The notes under the pieces: generated by a model
Told to the model about the DNA's origin: nothing
Databases searched by the model: none
Seen by the model: only the letters and a program-made list of their open reading frames with translations
Translations under genes and position numbers: made by a program
Source of the DNA: Rhodothermales bacterium
GTDB lineage: Bacteria; Bacteroidota; Rhodothermia; Rhodothermales; Bin80
DNA: 64,000 bases
Assembly: GCA_958296045.1 (NCBI GenBank)
Contig: CATQHT010000003.1
Coordinates: forward strand, 1,747,246 to 1,811,245
Direction: 5' to 3'
Shown here: piece after piece, positions 48,613-58,112 of the stretch
Position numbering within the stretch: the stretch's first letter is position 1
How the letters are laid out: every line of letters begins with the position of its first letter

Positions 48613-49606
48613 ACTCCGCGTGCTCGTACGGCTCCGCTAGCAAGGGCTTCATCGCTGATCGCTCCCACGTGTCAATCCAGCTCTTACGACTGCCTTCCAG
48701 CTTCTGAAAAGGCCGCTCGTTAAGCTCCTTCAGATGGACACGAATGTGCCGGTTCACGTGCGCTAGACCGATGAAACGCTTATCGCTTAACGGAGCCAGA
48801 ATGCGCCTCTCTGCATGCAACACGGCTTGCTCGACCTTGGCCTTGTCCCTGGGTTTCCCGGGACGCGTAGGCACAACCACAGTCTTGTAGTGCATCGTAA
48901 GGTCCTGATAAGACGGATTGATCTCTGGATCGTACCGGTGGGCCTTGCGCACGCCACTCTTCAAATTGTCACAGACCACATAGGAAGGCACCGCCCCGAA
49001 ATACTCGAACATGCGACGATGCGAGCCCAGCCAGTCCCCAAGACGCTGCGTCCACGTGGCCTCAACGTAGAGATAATTGGAGAATCCCAGCACGCCAACA
49101 AAGATCTCCACCCGGCGCCGCTTACGCGTAAGCTGGTCTATCGCCTCCAGGCGCATGCCTGCATAGTCCACGAAGGCCGTATGACCCGCAGGATGATCCA
49201 TCGGAACCGTCACCTGGCCGAATTCCTTCTTCCAGGCAGAGTAAAGAGCGCAGAACTTGCTGTAGCCGTAACCATCGCTGTGGTCCCGCCTGTACCGCTC
49301 CCACATCAGGTGTCGCGTGAACCCCTTGAGCTGTATCTTACGATGCACCTCGGACCAGTCCGGTAACGGACGCGTCTCTCTGGCACTCTCCGGCGGACCA
49401 TAAAGCAATGCCTTCAACTTGGCCTCCGTCATACCCTCGGGCAAAGGCCAACGCACACCCGCTGCCTTAGCACGACGCAAATAACCAAGTACCGTGCTGT
49501 GCGATATTCCCAGCGCACGACCGATACCACGTACGCTCAGATCAGACTCCGCAGACAACCGCAGAACGTCCCACAAGACACGCATCGCAACCCTCTTTTT
49601 TGGCAT
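48596..49606 (-). pseudogene. istA, 3'-truncated
   Basis: 336 codons; MPKKRVAMRVL start, same HTH and DDE motifs as the complete istA (FVDYAG, VVCDNLKSGV, KPRDKAKVEQAV). A few substitutions separate the copies. The C-terminal beta domain is missing; the last codons come from the IS3 duplication. Confidence 0.9.
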
Positions 49607-49831
49607 AAGTACCCCTTACCTGGTAAGTGAAGAGGGTACGATACCACCTGCGCTCGACCTGCCGCCATCACCTGCGACAGGCAACAATAACCCGTTACTA
49701 ACTCTGCCAGACTGCCAATTTGGCAGTCCCATATGCCGCCCTCCTACACCCCGCCGCCACCGGGCGGCACGCGGCGGATCAGGTGGTCGATTAACCGTGG
49801 AATCACTGGTCGATTTGGAGCGGAATACGCA
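48613..49831 (-). mobile_element. Truncated second copy of the IS21 element
   Basis: Nearly identical to 18070-19335 in the opposite orientation. The left IS end is intact (...GGAATACGCA at 49822-49831, with the same ATCGACCA repeats), but istA stops after ...EPYEHAE at 48613, where the IS3-derived duplication begins. istB is absent. Confidence 0.9.
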
Positions 49832-50164
49832 TCACGGCTTCACTTGTGAAACTGGGTGCCCAGTTAGGGTATGCCGAAGCCCAACCAAACCGCAGTGAAA
49901 TGCGAAACAGTTACCTCGGATTCAGCCTGGTGCCTGGCGGGCGCGCAACGTATGCGCCCGCTTTGGCCATGAGTCCAGACGTGATGCGGCAGCCCGTGAT
50001 GCGGCTGAAGCTGGACGAGCACGGCATAGCTCGCGCCCTGGCAGGCATACCAGGCGGCACTGGACGCGGCTTACGTCGCGAACGAAGCGTTGCAGGTCGC
50101 GAAGTACCCGCCCGGCTAAAGAGCCGTATCCGGGGTGCCCCCCTCCCCTGATTATCGTATTTCG
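49832..50164. other. Unassigned stretch with a possible decayed coding segment
   Basis: Between the IS21 end and integrase copy 2. On the plus strand, near 50050-50126, one frame reads AYQAALDAAYVANEALQVAK, a pattern like the helices of TolC-type outer-membrane factors, but stops surround it. Too weak to name. Confidence 0.3.
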
Positions 50165-51091
50165 TTTCCAGCAGTCGTGCTACGGCGTTGTGTTGGGCGC
50201 CTGCATTTCTGGCGTATACGGCGGGCATGTGGGGTGATTGCCATCGTCCGGCTTGTTGGAGTTCCACGAGGGTGGCGCCGCGTTGGGCGAGGCTGTGCGC
50301 GGGGCCGGTGCGTCCGCTGTGTCTGGAGAAGGGGCCCTCGAGTCCGGCGGCATGGGCGGCGGCTTGGATGCGTAGGGCGATTTGCCGGGGGCCCAGTCCG
50401 AAGAGGGAAGCCTGGGGGTCGCCGACGGCGGGTTCGATGGCCATGAGCGCCTGTACGGTGGCGCGGGTAAGGTAGGCGGCGTGGGGTTGGCTGCCTTCTG
50501 GATCGGTTTTGGTGGGTCCGCGGATGTGGAGTCTTCCGCTGCCGTCGGCTTCGAAGGACACGTCTTTCCAAGTAAGCCGTGTGGCTTCACTTCTTCTGAG
50601 CAGCGCATCGCGCATGGTGCGCACGAGGGCGATGTCGGTTAATCCTCGCCCCCGCGTCCGGTGCGGGGCGACAGGGCGGTGGCTTCTATGGCGGCGATGG
50701 CGGTCTCGGTGAGGGGGGCGGCTTGTTGCGGCGCATTCGGCCGTTGTCGGCGCAATCCCCGCAGGGTTCGCCGCACGCCCGGGTGTTGGGCCGGCGAGGG
50801 CAAGCCGGCTTCGTGGAAGGCGTGCCTCAGGGCGGCGGTGGCCTGTGCGCGCCAGCTGTGGCTTTTTGTGCTGCCGGGGCTGGCCAGGTAGTTGGCCACT
50901 TCTACGGGTGTAGCGCGGAGCAACGCCTGTTGGAGCCAGGCTGCGAAGGCTTGCTGGTGCAGGGCGTAGACGCGGCGGGTTTCCGGTGCGTGGGCATGGC
51001 GCAACGCCTGTTGGGTGGCTTCGCTGACGTCGGGGGTGGCCGCAAGGGGCACCGCAGCTGGTACAGGGTCCTGGATGGGGGGCCTCGGTCG
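50165..51091 (-). pseudogene. Tyrosine recombinase copy 2, frameshifted
   Basis: Inverted copy of the 43.3-44.3 kb integrase, homologous from TCGACCGAGG to the last codons. GTG start at 51052 (MPLAATPDVSEA). Around 50640 a deletion of roughly 30 bp plus substitutions creates RGGED-stop; the catalytic part continues in another frame (MRDALLRRSEATRLTW, HSGRTGPAHS, GRWQSPHMPAVYAR). The stop codon of the C-terminal part is also lost and the frame runs on to 49911. Confidence 0.8.
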
Positions 51092-51093
51092 AA

Positions 51094-51380
51094 TTGAAGA
51101 GGGCTCGTCAACGTGATTCTTTGCGGTCCCTGCAGGCAGGGCTCAAGAAGCTCCGTATGCCGGCGATACGTGCTTGCTTCAGGGAGAAGGCCGATACGGT
51201 CCGCCGGGAGGCCATGAGATTTGAGCGCTTTCTGCTGGAGCTGGTGGAACAGGAGCGCCACAACAATCGCATTCAGCGTTGGCTGCGTGCGTCTCGGCTG
51301 CCGCTGGAGAAGACGCTGGACGCGTTCGATCGTGGCCGGTTGCCCCTGCGGATGGACGAAGCCACTCGCGCAGCGCTAAC
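51094..51380 (+). pseudogene. IstB N-terminal fragment
   Basis: SLRSLQAGLKKLRMPAIRAC, then EAMRFERFLLELVEQERHNN and RASRLPLEKTLDAFDRGRLP match the N-terminal domain of IstB-like helper ATPases. The AAA+ core is missing. It differs from the istB at 19.9 kb and could belong to the same lost element as the IstA fragment at 39.3 kb. Confidence 0.7.
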
Positions 51381-51382
51381 TA

Positions 51383-52528
51383 CTATGACAAATCTGGCAC
51401 CGAGTAGCGAACAATCATCGGGATGGGACTGTGGAAAAGTGCGTACAGTTCACGCCCGTCAACTGATACGGCTATTTCGACGGGATCGCCCCCAAGGTCC
51501 AGAACGGCAATTGGCGTCCCGGTCCACGTGAATACAATGACATCAGCTTCTTTGGTAGGCCGGCCGAGTCTGTCCGTACCAGAATACAAGCCAAAAATCA
51601 GTTCGTCCGTTACGCTTAGCCCCAAGTAAGCTATACGCGTTTCCTCCGGTTCCAAGGCCAGCCATGAATTTCCCTCTGAACCATAATATGTGTCGTAGAC
51701 AGGTTCATAAAACCCGGGGCCTCGTACCAGCGCTTGCAACTTCCCACGACCATAGATCTCAAGGCGGTCCGTGTATAGGTTCGCAAGTGCTATCCTGCGG
51801 CCATCCATCGAAACCTTCAGTGTGGCCAGGTATGCCTGGTGACGGACATGTATCGGGGTGCTCGTTCCACCTGGCGGGCTTGGGCCTATCATCCGGTGAA
51901 ATGTACCGTCTGCGTCGTACAGAGCCAGCCTGCCTGGACCATAGAAACCCATACTCACAATGCTATCTCCATCTATCCAGGCAGGACTTACTGGAGTTCC
52001 CGCAGCATCATCGAGTCTTACCGCCCTGCCGGTCAATGACTGCGTCTGAACCAGTTCATCGACGTCTACATGATGCAGCCACCGAGAATTTAAATCGAAG
52101 GCCCACCCCTGGTCACGGCCATGCCGGAAATTTAAATTTCTCAGCGAGCCGACTTCTCCAGGACCTTCCCCGAACGCACCAGCCGAAGTAATCAACGCTC
52201 CCGTCTTCCTGTCGAAAACCCAAAATGGTCTCCGTACGTTTCTATCCTCAACGAGGATGTACTTCGGACCAACTGCTATGTCCGAGGGTACTCCAAGAGA
52301 ATCTGCGTCGGCGAGTACGTCCCCTCGTAGAGAATATGATGCCAGCGAATCGGTAGAAAATCGTATCGTCGGCGCAACGTCGTCCAGTACAAGCACATCC
52401 GTCGAACACGACACACCCACGAGCGTGACCAGCCCGAAATACAGTACAGAGCATGACCGAAAGCATGGCAGCAGCAACCCTAGTTTTAGCCGTATCCTAC
52501 GACATCTATATCGTTTTACCTTTCTCAT
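51383..52528 (-). CDS. 6-bladed beta-propeller lipoprotein (copy 3)
   Basis: 381 aa with a basic start (MRKVKRYRCRRIRLK), a hydrophobic segment and lipobox TLVGVSC. Propeller-like repeats: SDIAVGPKYILVEDRNV, FDRKTGALITSAGAFGEGPG (a signature seen in TolB-like lipoproteins), WAFDLNSRWLHHVDVD. No thioredoxin-like gene follows; the IstB fragment lies 3 bp downstream, so the original neighbour may have been removed. Confidence 0.75.
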   Translation of the reverse strand: MRKVKRYRCRRIRLKLGLLLPCFRSCSVLYFGLVTLVGVSCSTDVLVLDDVAPTIRFSTDSLASYSLRGDVLADADSLGVPSDIAVGPKYILVEDRNVRRPFWVFDRKTGALITSAGAFGEGPGEVGSLRNLNFRHGRDQGWAFDLNSRWLHHVDVDELVQTQSLTGRAVRLDDAAGTPVSPAWIDGDSIVSMGFYGPGRLALYDADGTFHRMIGPSPPGGTSTPIHVRHQAYLATLKVSMDGRRIALANLYTDRLEIYGRGKLQALVRGPGFYEPVYDTYYGSEGNSWLALEPEETRIAYLGLSVTDELIFGLYSGTDRLGRPTKEADVIVFTWTGTPIAVLDLGGDPVEIAVSVDGRELYALFHSPIPMIVRYSVPDLS

Positions 52529-53095
52529 AGCAGATGTGCGTTGCAGTGTCAGTTAGCCCGTAACAAAGGTTAGCACATGTATACGGTAAAAGCAAGGATA
52601 GCCAAAAACGATTCTCCCTTTGCCCGACTTCGCCACTTTCCAGCCTTCGCGGCCGCAGGCTGGCTTGACCTGCACCCCACAGGGCCGGAATTGAGCGATA
52701 TTTAGTCGTTTTGTCGACAACTGTCGCACAACATCGCACGCCAAGCAGGGGCAGGTGCGCTGGGGTTACCGCCTCGTGCGTTCGAATAGCTGCGCTTCTT
52801 TGTCGGTTAGCCCTACCCGGTAATCACTCCAGCAGCTTAACAACGACCCTCAAGGTGCATAGGGCCGGCAGATCATGGCCCTTAGCCACGCGGTTACCCG
52901 ACAAGAAAAGCATAGCCCTCGTAGCGGGAGGCCTGCGCTTCGCGCTGGAGGTGAATGTTACGCTATTCTAAGTGGTAGATGCGAAGGGTCAAGGCTATTC
53001 GCGTAACGAGCGTGAGTTAAGGGTGTATGCGCCGACCGCGACGGGCGCGTATATTCCCCTCGCTTTGCGGGCATGCACCTTGCCCCAAGTTTGTC
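52529..53095. other. Stretch without a recognised gene
   Basis: Upstream region of propeller copy 3. A plus-strand frame (about 52890-53110) with SIALVAGGLRFALEVNVTLF and, after a stop, VVDAKGQGYSRNERELRVYA could be debris, but has no recognised family. No Cys-rich peptide was found here. Confidence 0.35.
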
Positions 53096-53175
53096 AATGT
53101 AGTGGATTTTTTACGTGAGGTAACACATCCCTGACATACAGGGATGGTCAGAAGGGCGGGTTTTACCCGTGTGTT

Positions 53176-54317
53176 TTACATGTTCGCGTGCCCTTTAGCG
53201 GGGCGTCTTGCTTTCATTCTGCGGGTGTACGTGCCGGTTTTGAGCCCCATCGCGCGGAAGACTTTACGGTGGAACGGCTTGAGGTCCTGGTCTTTCTTGA
53301 GCAGGGTGCAATGGGTTGCGTTTTGTGGGAGCACGGTTGTTACACGATGCATCTGGTTGAGCTTGACCTTGAGTGTGCCCCAGCTGCTGTGGATGTCGAC
53401 GGTTCTCAATAGGCTGCGTATCAGATGCGCTGCGTGAAAGGCGAGAATGGACAGGAAAAGGTGGGCTTCTATGCGAAGGTCCCGACTGTGGTAGATCGGA
53501 CGTAATCCGAGATCGGATTTCATGGTGCCCAACGTGCGTTCGATCTCTCCTAGCTGCCAATAGGTCTGTGCGATTTTCTTGACCGACCATTTGGCGTGGC
53601 TGGTGCGCAGTACATACCCGCCGAGGGCCTCCGTACATGCCTCGTAGGCAGGCCTCTGTGTGAGGCAGATCTTTTCGGCGTGGGTGCTGCCAGCCTTCCT
53701 GGTCACTTTAACATCATACTGGTAGGCCACCTGCTTGTACTTTTCTATGAGTCGGCCCACCCGGATCTGCACCTTATCGAAGTTTTTCAGACGTCTGGGC
53801 AGCGCAAGTCCCGCGTTCAGGTGCGCGATGGCCTCCTCGAATTTCACACGCTTTGCTCCAACAATCTGGTCGCTGACTGCTTGTCGGGCTTCGCTGTGCA
53901 GATACACGCGCCGTTCTCCTCCTTCGTCTGGGAGTGCCCAGGCACGCACGTCGACATCGCTGGCGGTTTTGAAGACTTGATCCGGTGCGTCTTTGGGTAC
54001 CGGCGGGGACTTCGTACGCTGCACGCAGATCCAGTCCAGATCCTGTTCGTTCAAATACGCCAGATTGGCCTCTGTAGCGATGCCAGCGTCCATAATCACC
54101 GTGGGCTTGGCTCCGTTCAGCTGTGCAATGGCCTGGTGCAACGTGGCAGGCTCACTGGCATTGCCCGGGAGGATTTCCGCCGTGCGGGGGAACCCCGATG
54201 CATCCATCATCAAGGCCAACGTCACCAGTGGGCAATCAGACCGTTTTTCCTTGCTGCGACCATGCCGCAGCAAGTCCCCTTTCTTGCGGCCCGTGTAGAA
54301 CACATTGGTGACAACAT
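53176..54317 (-). pseudogene. IS1634 transposase, C-terminal part
   Basis: VTNVFYTGRKKGDLLRHGRS, PTVIMDAGIATEANLAYLNE (second Asp region), YVLRTSHAKWSVKKIAQTYW then LGEIERTLGTMKSDLGLRPI (Glu region) and FLSILAFHAAHLIRSLL. Continues the frame that stops at 56494 once the inserted element is removed. Confidence 0.88.
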
Positions 54318-54414
54318 GGAATCAAAAAGACTGCTGCGGCTGGATCGTGTTTTCGCCCGGCCCTAGTGATGGATCATTTGCATATGATCATATAGTTTTG
54401 GTATTATAGGATGC

Positions 54415-54735
54415 ATGAAACGAGCCACACTGACGGAGCGCGCCGAGCGCGTGGCTGCAGCCAAGGTGCTGTGTCGGGAGCACAGCGCCGCAGAAGCGGC
54501 GCGCATGCTTGCCGCACGGTTCGATCTCTCCCGGGTGCAGGCTTCCCGTTACGTCCGTGCGGCGCGCGAAGCGGATTCTTCGCTGGCTCGGGCGGAGGCT
54601 ACCGCGCCCCTGAGTGTCCGGATTCCCGTGGCTCTGCTTGCGCGTGCGCGGGCTCGTGCACGCCATACCGGTGTGAGTCTGGGGGCGCTGGTGGCTCGAG
54701 CGCTGGCGCGTCTTTTGGACAGCGATTCACCGTGA
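54415..54735 (+). CDS. Small HTH/RHH-like protein of the serine-recombinase element
   Basis: 106 aa. N half: RAERVAAAKVLCREHSAAEA then ARMLAARFDLSRVQASRYVR, a helix-turn-helix-like pattern. C half: LSVRIPVALLARARARARHT then GVSLGALVARALARLL, typical of a ribbon-helix-helix. Likely a DNA-binding accessory or regulator of the recombinase. A TATAAT-like AT-rich region precedes it. Its TGA touches the next ATG. Confidence 0.65.
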   Translation: MKRATLTERAERVAAAKVLCREHSAAEAARMLAARFDLSRVQASRYVRAAREADSSLARAEATAPLSVRIPVALLARARARARHTGVSLGALVARALARLLDSDSP

Positions 54736-54924
54736 ATGCGTCCCATCCGCCTGACATACAAACCGGACCGGGCTGCGCAGCAGCGCATAGCCCAGACCTA
54801 CGAGCTGTTGGTGCAGCCCTGGATTTCGGACAACAATACATTCTCGCATGAAGCAAGAAGAGAAGATCGCGGCCGTGTACGTGCGCGTATCCAGCGAGAG
54901 CCAGCGGCGCCAGCAGACAATTAA
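54736..54924 (+). CDS. Small protein overlapping the recombinase start
   Basis: 62 codons starting directly after the previous stop and overlapping the recombinase by 77 bp. LTYKPDRAAQQRIAQTYELL is a plausible amphipathic helix; the overlapping tail is Arg-rich. Not recognised; the tight spacing argues for translation. Confidence 0.45.
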   Translation: MRPIRLTYKPDRAAQQRIAQTYELLVQPWISDNNTFSHEARREDRGRVRARIQREPAAPADN

Positions 54925-56650
54925 CAGTCAACTGGAGGCCGTGCTGATGAATGCGCGTGAGCGTGGCTGGGCCATCGATAAGCAGCAGATCTTTGCTGAC
55001 AACGGCTACAGTGGTGCCACCCTCGCTCGCCCCGGATTGGACGCCTTGCGCGACCTGGTCGCCCACGGCGTCCTGGCGTATGTGTTGGTCTTGTCTCCCG
55101 ATCGGCTCAGTCGTAAGTTCGCCTATCAGGTTCTGCTTCAGGAAGAGTTTGAACGATACAACACCCGTATCGTCTTCGTAGAAGAGCCCGATAACGCGAC
55201 GCCGCAGCAGGTACTGCTGCGCCAGATTCTGTCCGTCCTGTCAGAGTATGAGCGTACGCAGATTGCTGAGCGCTCTCGCCGCGGCAAACTCTATCGGGCC
55301 CGCCAGGGCTCTCTGAACATGATCAGCAAGCCCCCTTACGGTTATGACCTGATCCGTAAGACGGAGACCTCCGGCGCACGATTGGTGATCAATGCCTCCG
55401 AAGCGGCGGTCGTGCGTCTGATTTTCAAGCTTTATACCGAAAAGGGCGGCACCATTCCGGTAGTGGCACGGAAACTGGATGCACTGGGCCACAATCCCCG
55501 ACACGCAAAGTACTGGGGCATCTCCACCATTTCCAGCATCCTGCGCAATGAGGCTTACATTGGTAAGGCGGCGTATCAGAAGACGATGACATCGGAGAAA
55601 CGGGTTCGGCACAATCGCACCGGACGCAGCAAGAACGGCGCCGTGCGGAGATTGTATTCACGAACGGCTCGTCCACGAGAAGAGTGGATTACCTTGCGCG
55701 TGCCACCAATTGTTGACGAAGCAACCTTCCAACGTGCCAAAGAGCGGCGCAAACATAACCGTCGCTTTTCGGTGCGAAACACGCGTGCGCCAAGTCTTTT
55801 GCAGGGGCTATGTATCTGCGCGCATTGCGGATATGCGATGGGACGGCTCCAACATAAGAACAGCCGCAGAAAATACTATCGGTGTAATGGGACGGAGGGC
55901 TGGCGGTTTCCCGAAGGCGCCGTATGCGACAACCCCTCCGTCAACGCCGAAGATCTCGACGTAAAGGTGTGGAAGGCGGTGGTGGGATTGCTGGAAGCTC
56001 CTGAACTCATTCAGGCCGAGATTGGTCGTCGAACCAAAGCGGCACGGAACAAGGGCCCGGCGCAACGGCGCAAGGACGAGTTGCAAAAGGAGCGTCTGAG
56101 CTGTGGAAGGCAAAGCCGCCGACTGGTGGATGCATACCAGCAAGGCCTTATAAATCTGGACGAGCTGCGCGATCGAACCGGACCGCTGCAAACGCGACAG
56201 CGGGCCATTGAATCCGAGCTCAGGGCACTACAGGCCGATCGGATGGACGCCGCGTCTACCTTGACGCTCGCCCACAGTGTTCAGAAATTTGTGGCGCGGA
56301 TGCACGAAGGCGAAAAGGACCTGTCCATCACGGAACGGCAGCAGTTGGTTCGGCTCTTGGTTCGCGAAGTACGCGTCGGCAAAACTGAAGTCACCGTATG
56401 CCATTGCATTCCGCTGGCACCCTCAGCAGACCCCAAGCAACGCTCCGACACGCCCCTGGCCTCACCGGCCAGCGAAAACGACTTTTTGATTCCACGTCGT
56501 GGTCAGGTCAAAGAAGGCAATGGTTTCGCTGAATCCCAAGAGCTCCTTCGTGGTGCCGAAGAGTGCATCCATGATCGACTGACGGTGCTCGTAGAGGGCA
56601 TCTCCGATACGGTAAAGGCTGCTCAGACTGGGGAGGTCGCAGTGCAGTAA
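54848..56650 (+). CDS. Large serine recombinase
   Basis: 600 codons. Catalytic domain: AAVYVRVSSESQRRQQTINS (nucleophile Ser in VRVSS), FADNGYSGATLARPGLDALR, VLVLSPDRLSRKF. Then the recombinase domain (SKPPYGYDLIRKTE, GISTISSILRNEAYIGKAAY), the zinc ribbon (CICAHCGYAMGR...YYRCNG...CDNP) and a coiled-coil. The frame crosses the right inverted repeat (ending at 56493) and gains about 52 codons from antisense IS1634, so its last residues are not native to the element. Confidence 0.92.
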   Translation: MKQEEKIAAVYVRVSSESQRRQQTINSQLEAVLMNARERGWAIDKQQIFADNGYSGATLARPGLDALRDLVAHGVLAYVLVLSPDRLSRKFAYQVLLQEEFERYNTRIVFVEEPDNATPQQVLLRQILSVLSEYERTQIAERSRRGKLYRARQGSLNMISKPPYGYDLIRKTETSGARLVINASEAAVVRLIFKLYTEKGGTIPVVARKLDALGHNPRHAKYWGISTISSILRNEAYIGKAAYQKTMTSEKRVRHNRTGRSKNGAVRRLYSRTARPREEWITLRVPPIVDEATFQRAKERRKHNRRFSVRNTRAPSLLQGLCICAHCGYAMGRLQHKNSRRKYYRCNGTEGWRFPEGAVCDNPSVNAEDLDVKVWKAVVGLLEAPELIQAEIGRRTKAARNKGPAQRRKDELQKERLSCGRQSRRLVDAYQQGLINLDELRDRTGPLQTRQRAIESELRALQADRMDAASTLTLAHSVQKFVARMHEGEKDLSITERQQLVRLLVREVRVGKTEVTVCHCIPLAPSADPKQRSDTPLASPASENDFLIPRRGQVKEGNGFAESQELLRGAEECIHDRLTVLVEGISDTVKAAQTGEVAVQ

Positions 56651-57178
56651 CTCCAGGATGCTGGATCGTTCGTGCATCCATTCATGCGTATGTCGTTCAC
56701 TGCCGGGCAAGAGCATGCGCCCGACCACCAGCGCCGTCGCCAGGTGAATCTGATCTTCGCGCAACTTCAGCATTCGCAAGGACTTTGCGAATCCCAACAG
56801 CTGCAACGCTTTCAGAGCCACACGTTCGCCTCCGACGGTACGAGTGTCGGAATGATGGACTTCATCAATGATGACAGCATCCCGGTCGTCGCGTGGGTCG
56901 TCCACGTTGTAGCCCTTTTCCAGCAGCTTCTCAACGATGGTCTCGCTGGTATGGCGGAGGCCTTCACTCTCAAACGCTAGGCGGCTCTGTCCTCGCAAGC
57001 CCTCGTCAATATGGAGGATCAATGCGCGCCATTGTTCTTTGGGGATTGCGAAGGATTGGCCCAGGTTGAGGACAGTCCGCTGTTTAGGAGCGCCCTTGAT
57101 ACGGTGGCATTCGACCAGCGCGTAGCTGGTGGCCTTGGCACCTGATTTAAGGATGCGTGTTTTGGCGCGGATGTACAT
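56494..57178 (-). pseudogene. IS1634 transposase, N-terminal part
   Basis: Start at ATG 57178: MYIRAKTRILKSG, SYALVECHRIKGAPKQRTVL then NLGQSF, typical of IS1634. Ends at SETIAFFDLTTT, the first catalytic Asp, where the serine-recombinase element is inserted. Confidence 0.88.
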
Positions 57179-57299
57179 GCGTATGAGCGTGCGGGTATCG
57201 GGTGCCCATGCGTCTATATACGGCTTTGCAGCGAAATGGTTCTGGACCATTCCACTACATTGGGTATTTTGAGAAAAAAAAGGTATCAAAGCCATATGG

Positions 57300-57687
57300 A
57301 TCATAGGTATAACACATAAATTGAGGCCATATTGCCACAATATAAGTCCCGATGTTGCTGCGCATGGGGCGCATTTGACAAACTTGAGATAGGCTCCGCC
57401 CACGGAACCGACACGGTGCGCACTCCATGCTCTGAACATGCCACGCGGGGAAGTAGCATAACCACCATAGTGCGATACCCGCACAGATCCAAGTGACGCC
57501 ATTGCCGAGGACGGTGATCATAGCCTGGAGACGGTGAGCCACACTCTGGACAAGGAAGCTGATGGCCGTCCTCGTAGGATACATGGATCCACGCTTCTCG
57601 CTCCTCATGCTCAAAGGTCACGTCGGAAACCTCCCAGGAAGCACGGATGCCCAACAGATAAGCGATATTCTTCTTCAACTGCGACAT
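57300..57687 (-). pseudogene. ISL3-family transposase N-terminal fragment
   Basis: From ATG 57687 (MSQLKKNIAYLLGI): QLPCPECGSPSPGYDHRPRQ, WRHLDLCGYRTMV, RVACSEHGVRTVSVPWAEP, the zinc-finger and linker region of ISL3 transposases. The DDE domain is missing after about 57390. The upstream terminal repeat region is duplicated (57672-57989). Confidence 0.82.
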
Positions 57688-57989
57688 AGCGTTGATGGGG
57701 TTGGAGTACATGGATGCCATTGCGATGATCGTCTGGAAACAAACCAGAAACAACTGTGAATCCGCATCGTCTCAAATCGGTTCCCGGTGGTTACAACATC
57801 GGACCCATCCAATTAGAGGAAGGGCCTTTTTCTTCAACTGCGACATAGCGTTGATAAGGTTGGAGTACATGGGTACCATCGCGATGATCGTCTGGAAACA
57901 AACCAGAAACAACTGTGAATCCGCATCGTCTCAAATCGGTTCCCGGTGGTTACAACATCGGACTTATCCGAATAGGGGAAGGGCCAAAC
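57672..57989. repeat. 159-bp tandem duplication of the ISL3 5' end
   Basis: Units 57672-57830 and 57831-57989 match with few differences; each runs from TCTTCAACTGCGACATAGCG to GAAGGGCC. Each contains the transposase start region and the outer IS end. Confidence 0.88.
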
Positions 57990-58112
57990 ATAAGATGGCC
58001 ACATGGCCTACATTTGATGCTCTCTACGGGACGCTTACAATAGCAGCGCTCATTGCCGCAAACTTTCTGCATGCATCCCACAGCATGTTGTCTTGCCACC
58101 CGCTATTCATCG

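Larger units (their letters stand above)
54318..56493 (+). mobile_element. Serine-recombinase element nested in IS1634
   Basis: 2176 bp bounded by the inverted repeat GGAATCAAAAAG (54318-54329) and CTTTTTGATTCC (56482-56493); a GTTTTCGC motif follows inside both ends. Removing it rejoins the IS1634 frame as FFDLTTTYVVTNVFYTGR with no added or lost base and no target duplication. It carries two small genes and a large serine recombinase, all rightward. Confidence 0.85.
53096..57262 (-). mobile_element. IS1634-family element, split by a serine-recombinase element
   Basis: Ends share AATGTAGTGGA (53096-53106) and its inverse (57251-57261). It carries one transposase frame on the minus strand, interrupted at 54318-56493. 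Deleting that interval leaves exactly 609 codons. No direct flanking duplication was apparent. Confidence 0.75.

Noticed and set aside
49846-50151. Plus-strand 101-codon frame as a gene
   Set aside because: The only protein-like pattern is a short TolC-like stretch in a different frame; left as unassigned.
52711-53095. Plus-strand frame as a peptide gene for propeller copy 3
   Set aside because: Wrong strand and no leader plus Cys pattern like that at 42940-43176.
57672-57989. Direct repeats as plasmid iterons
   Set aside because: Two long units containing the start of an ISL3 transposase; not short iterated binding sites, and no replication gene is present.
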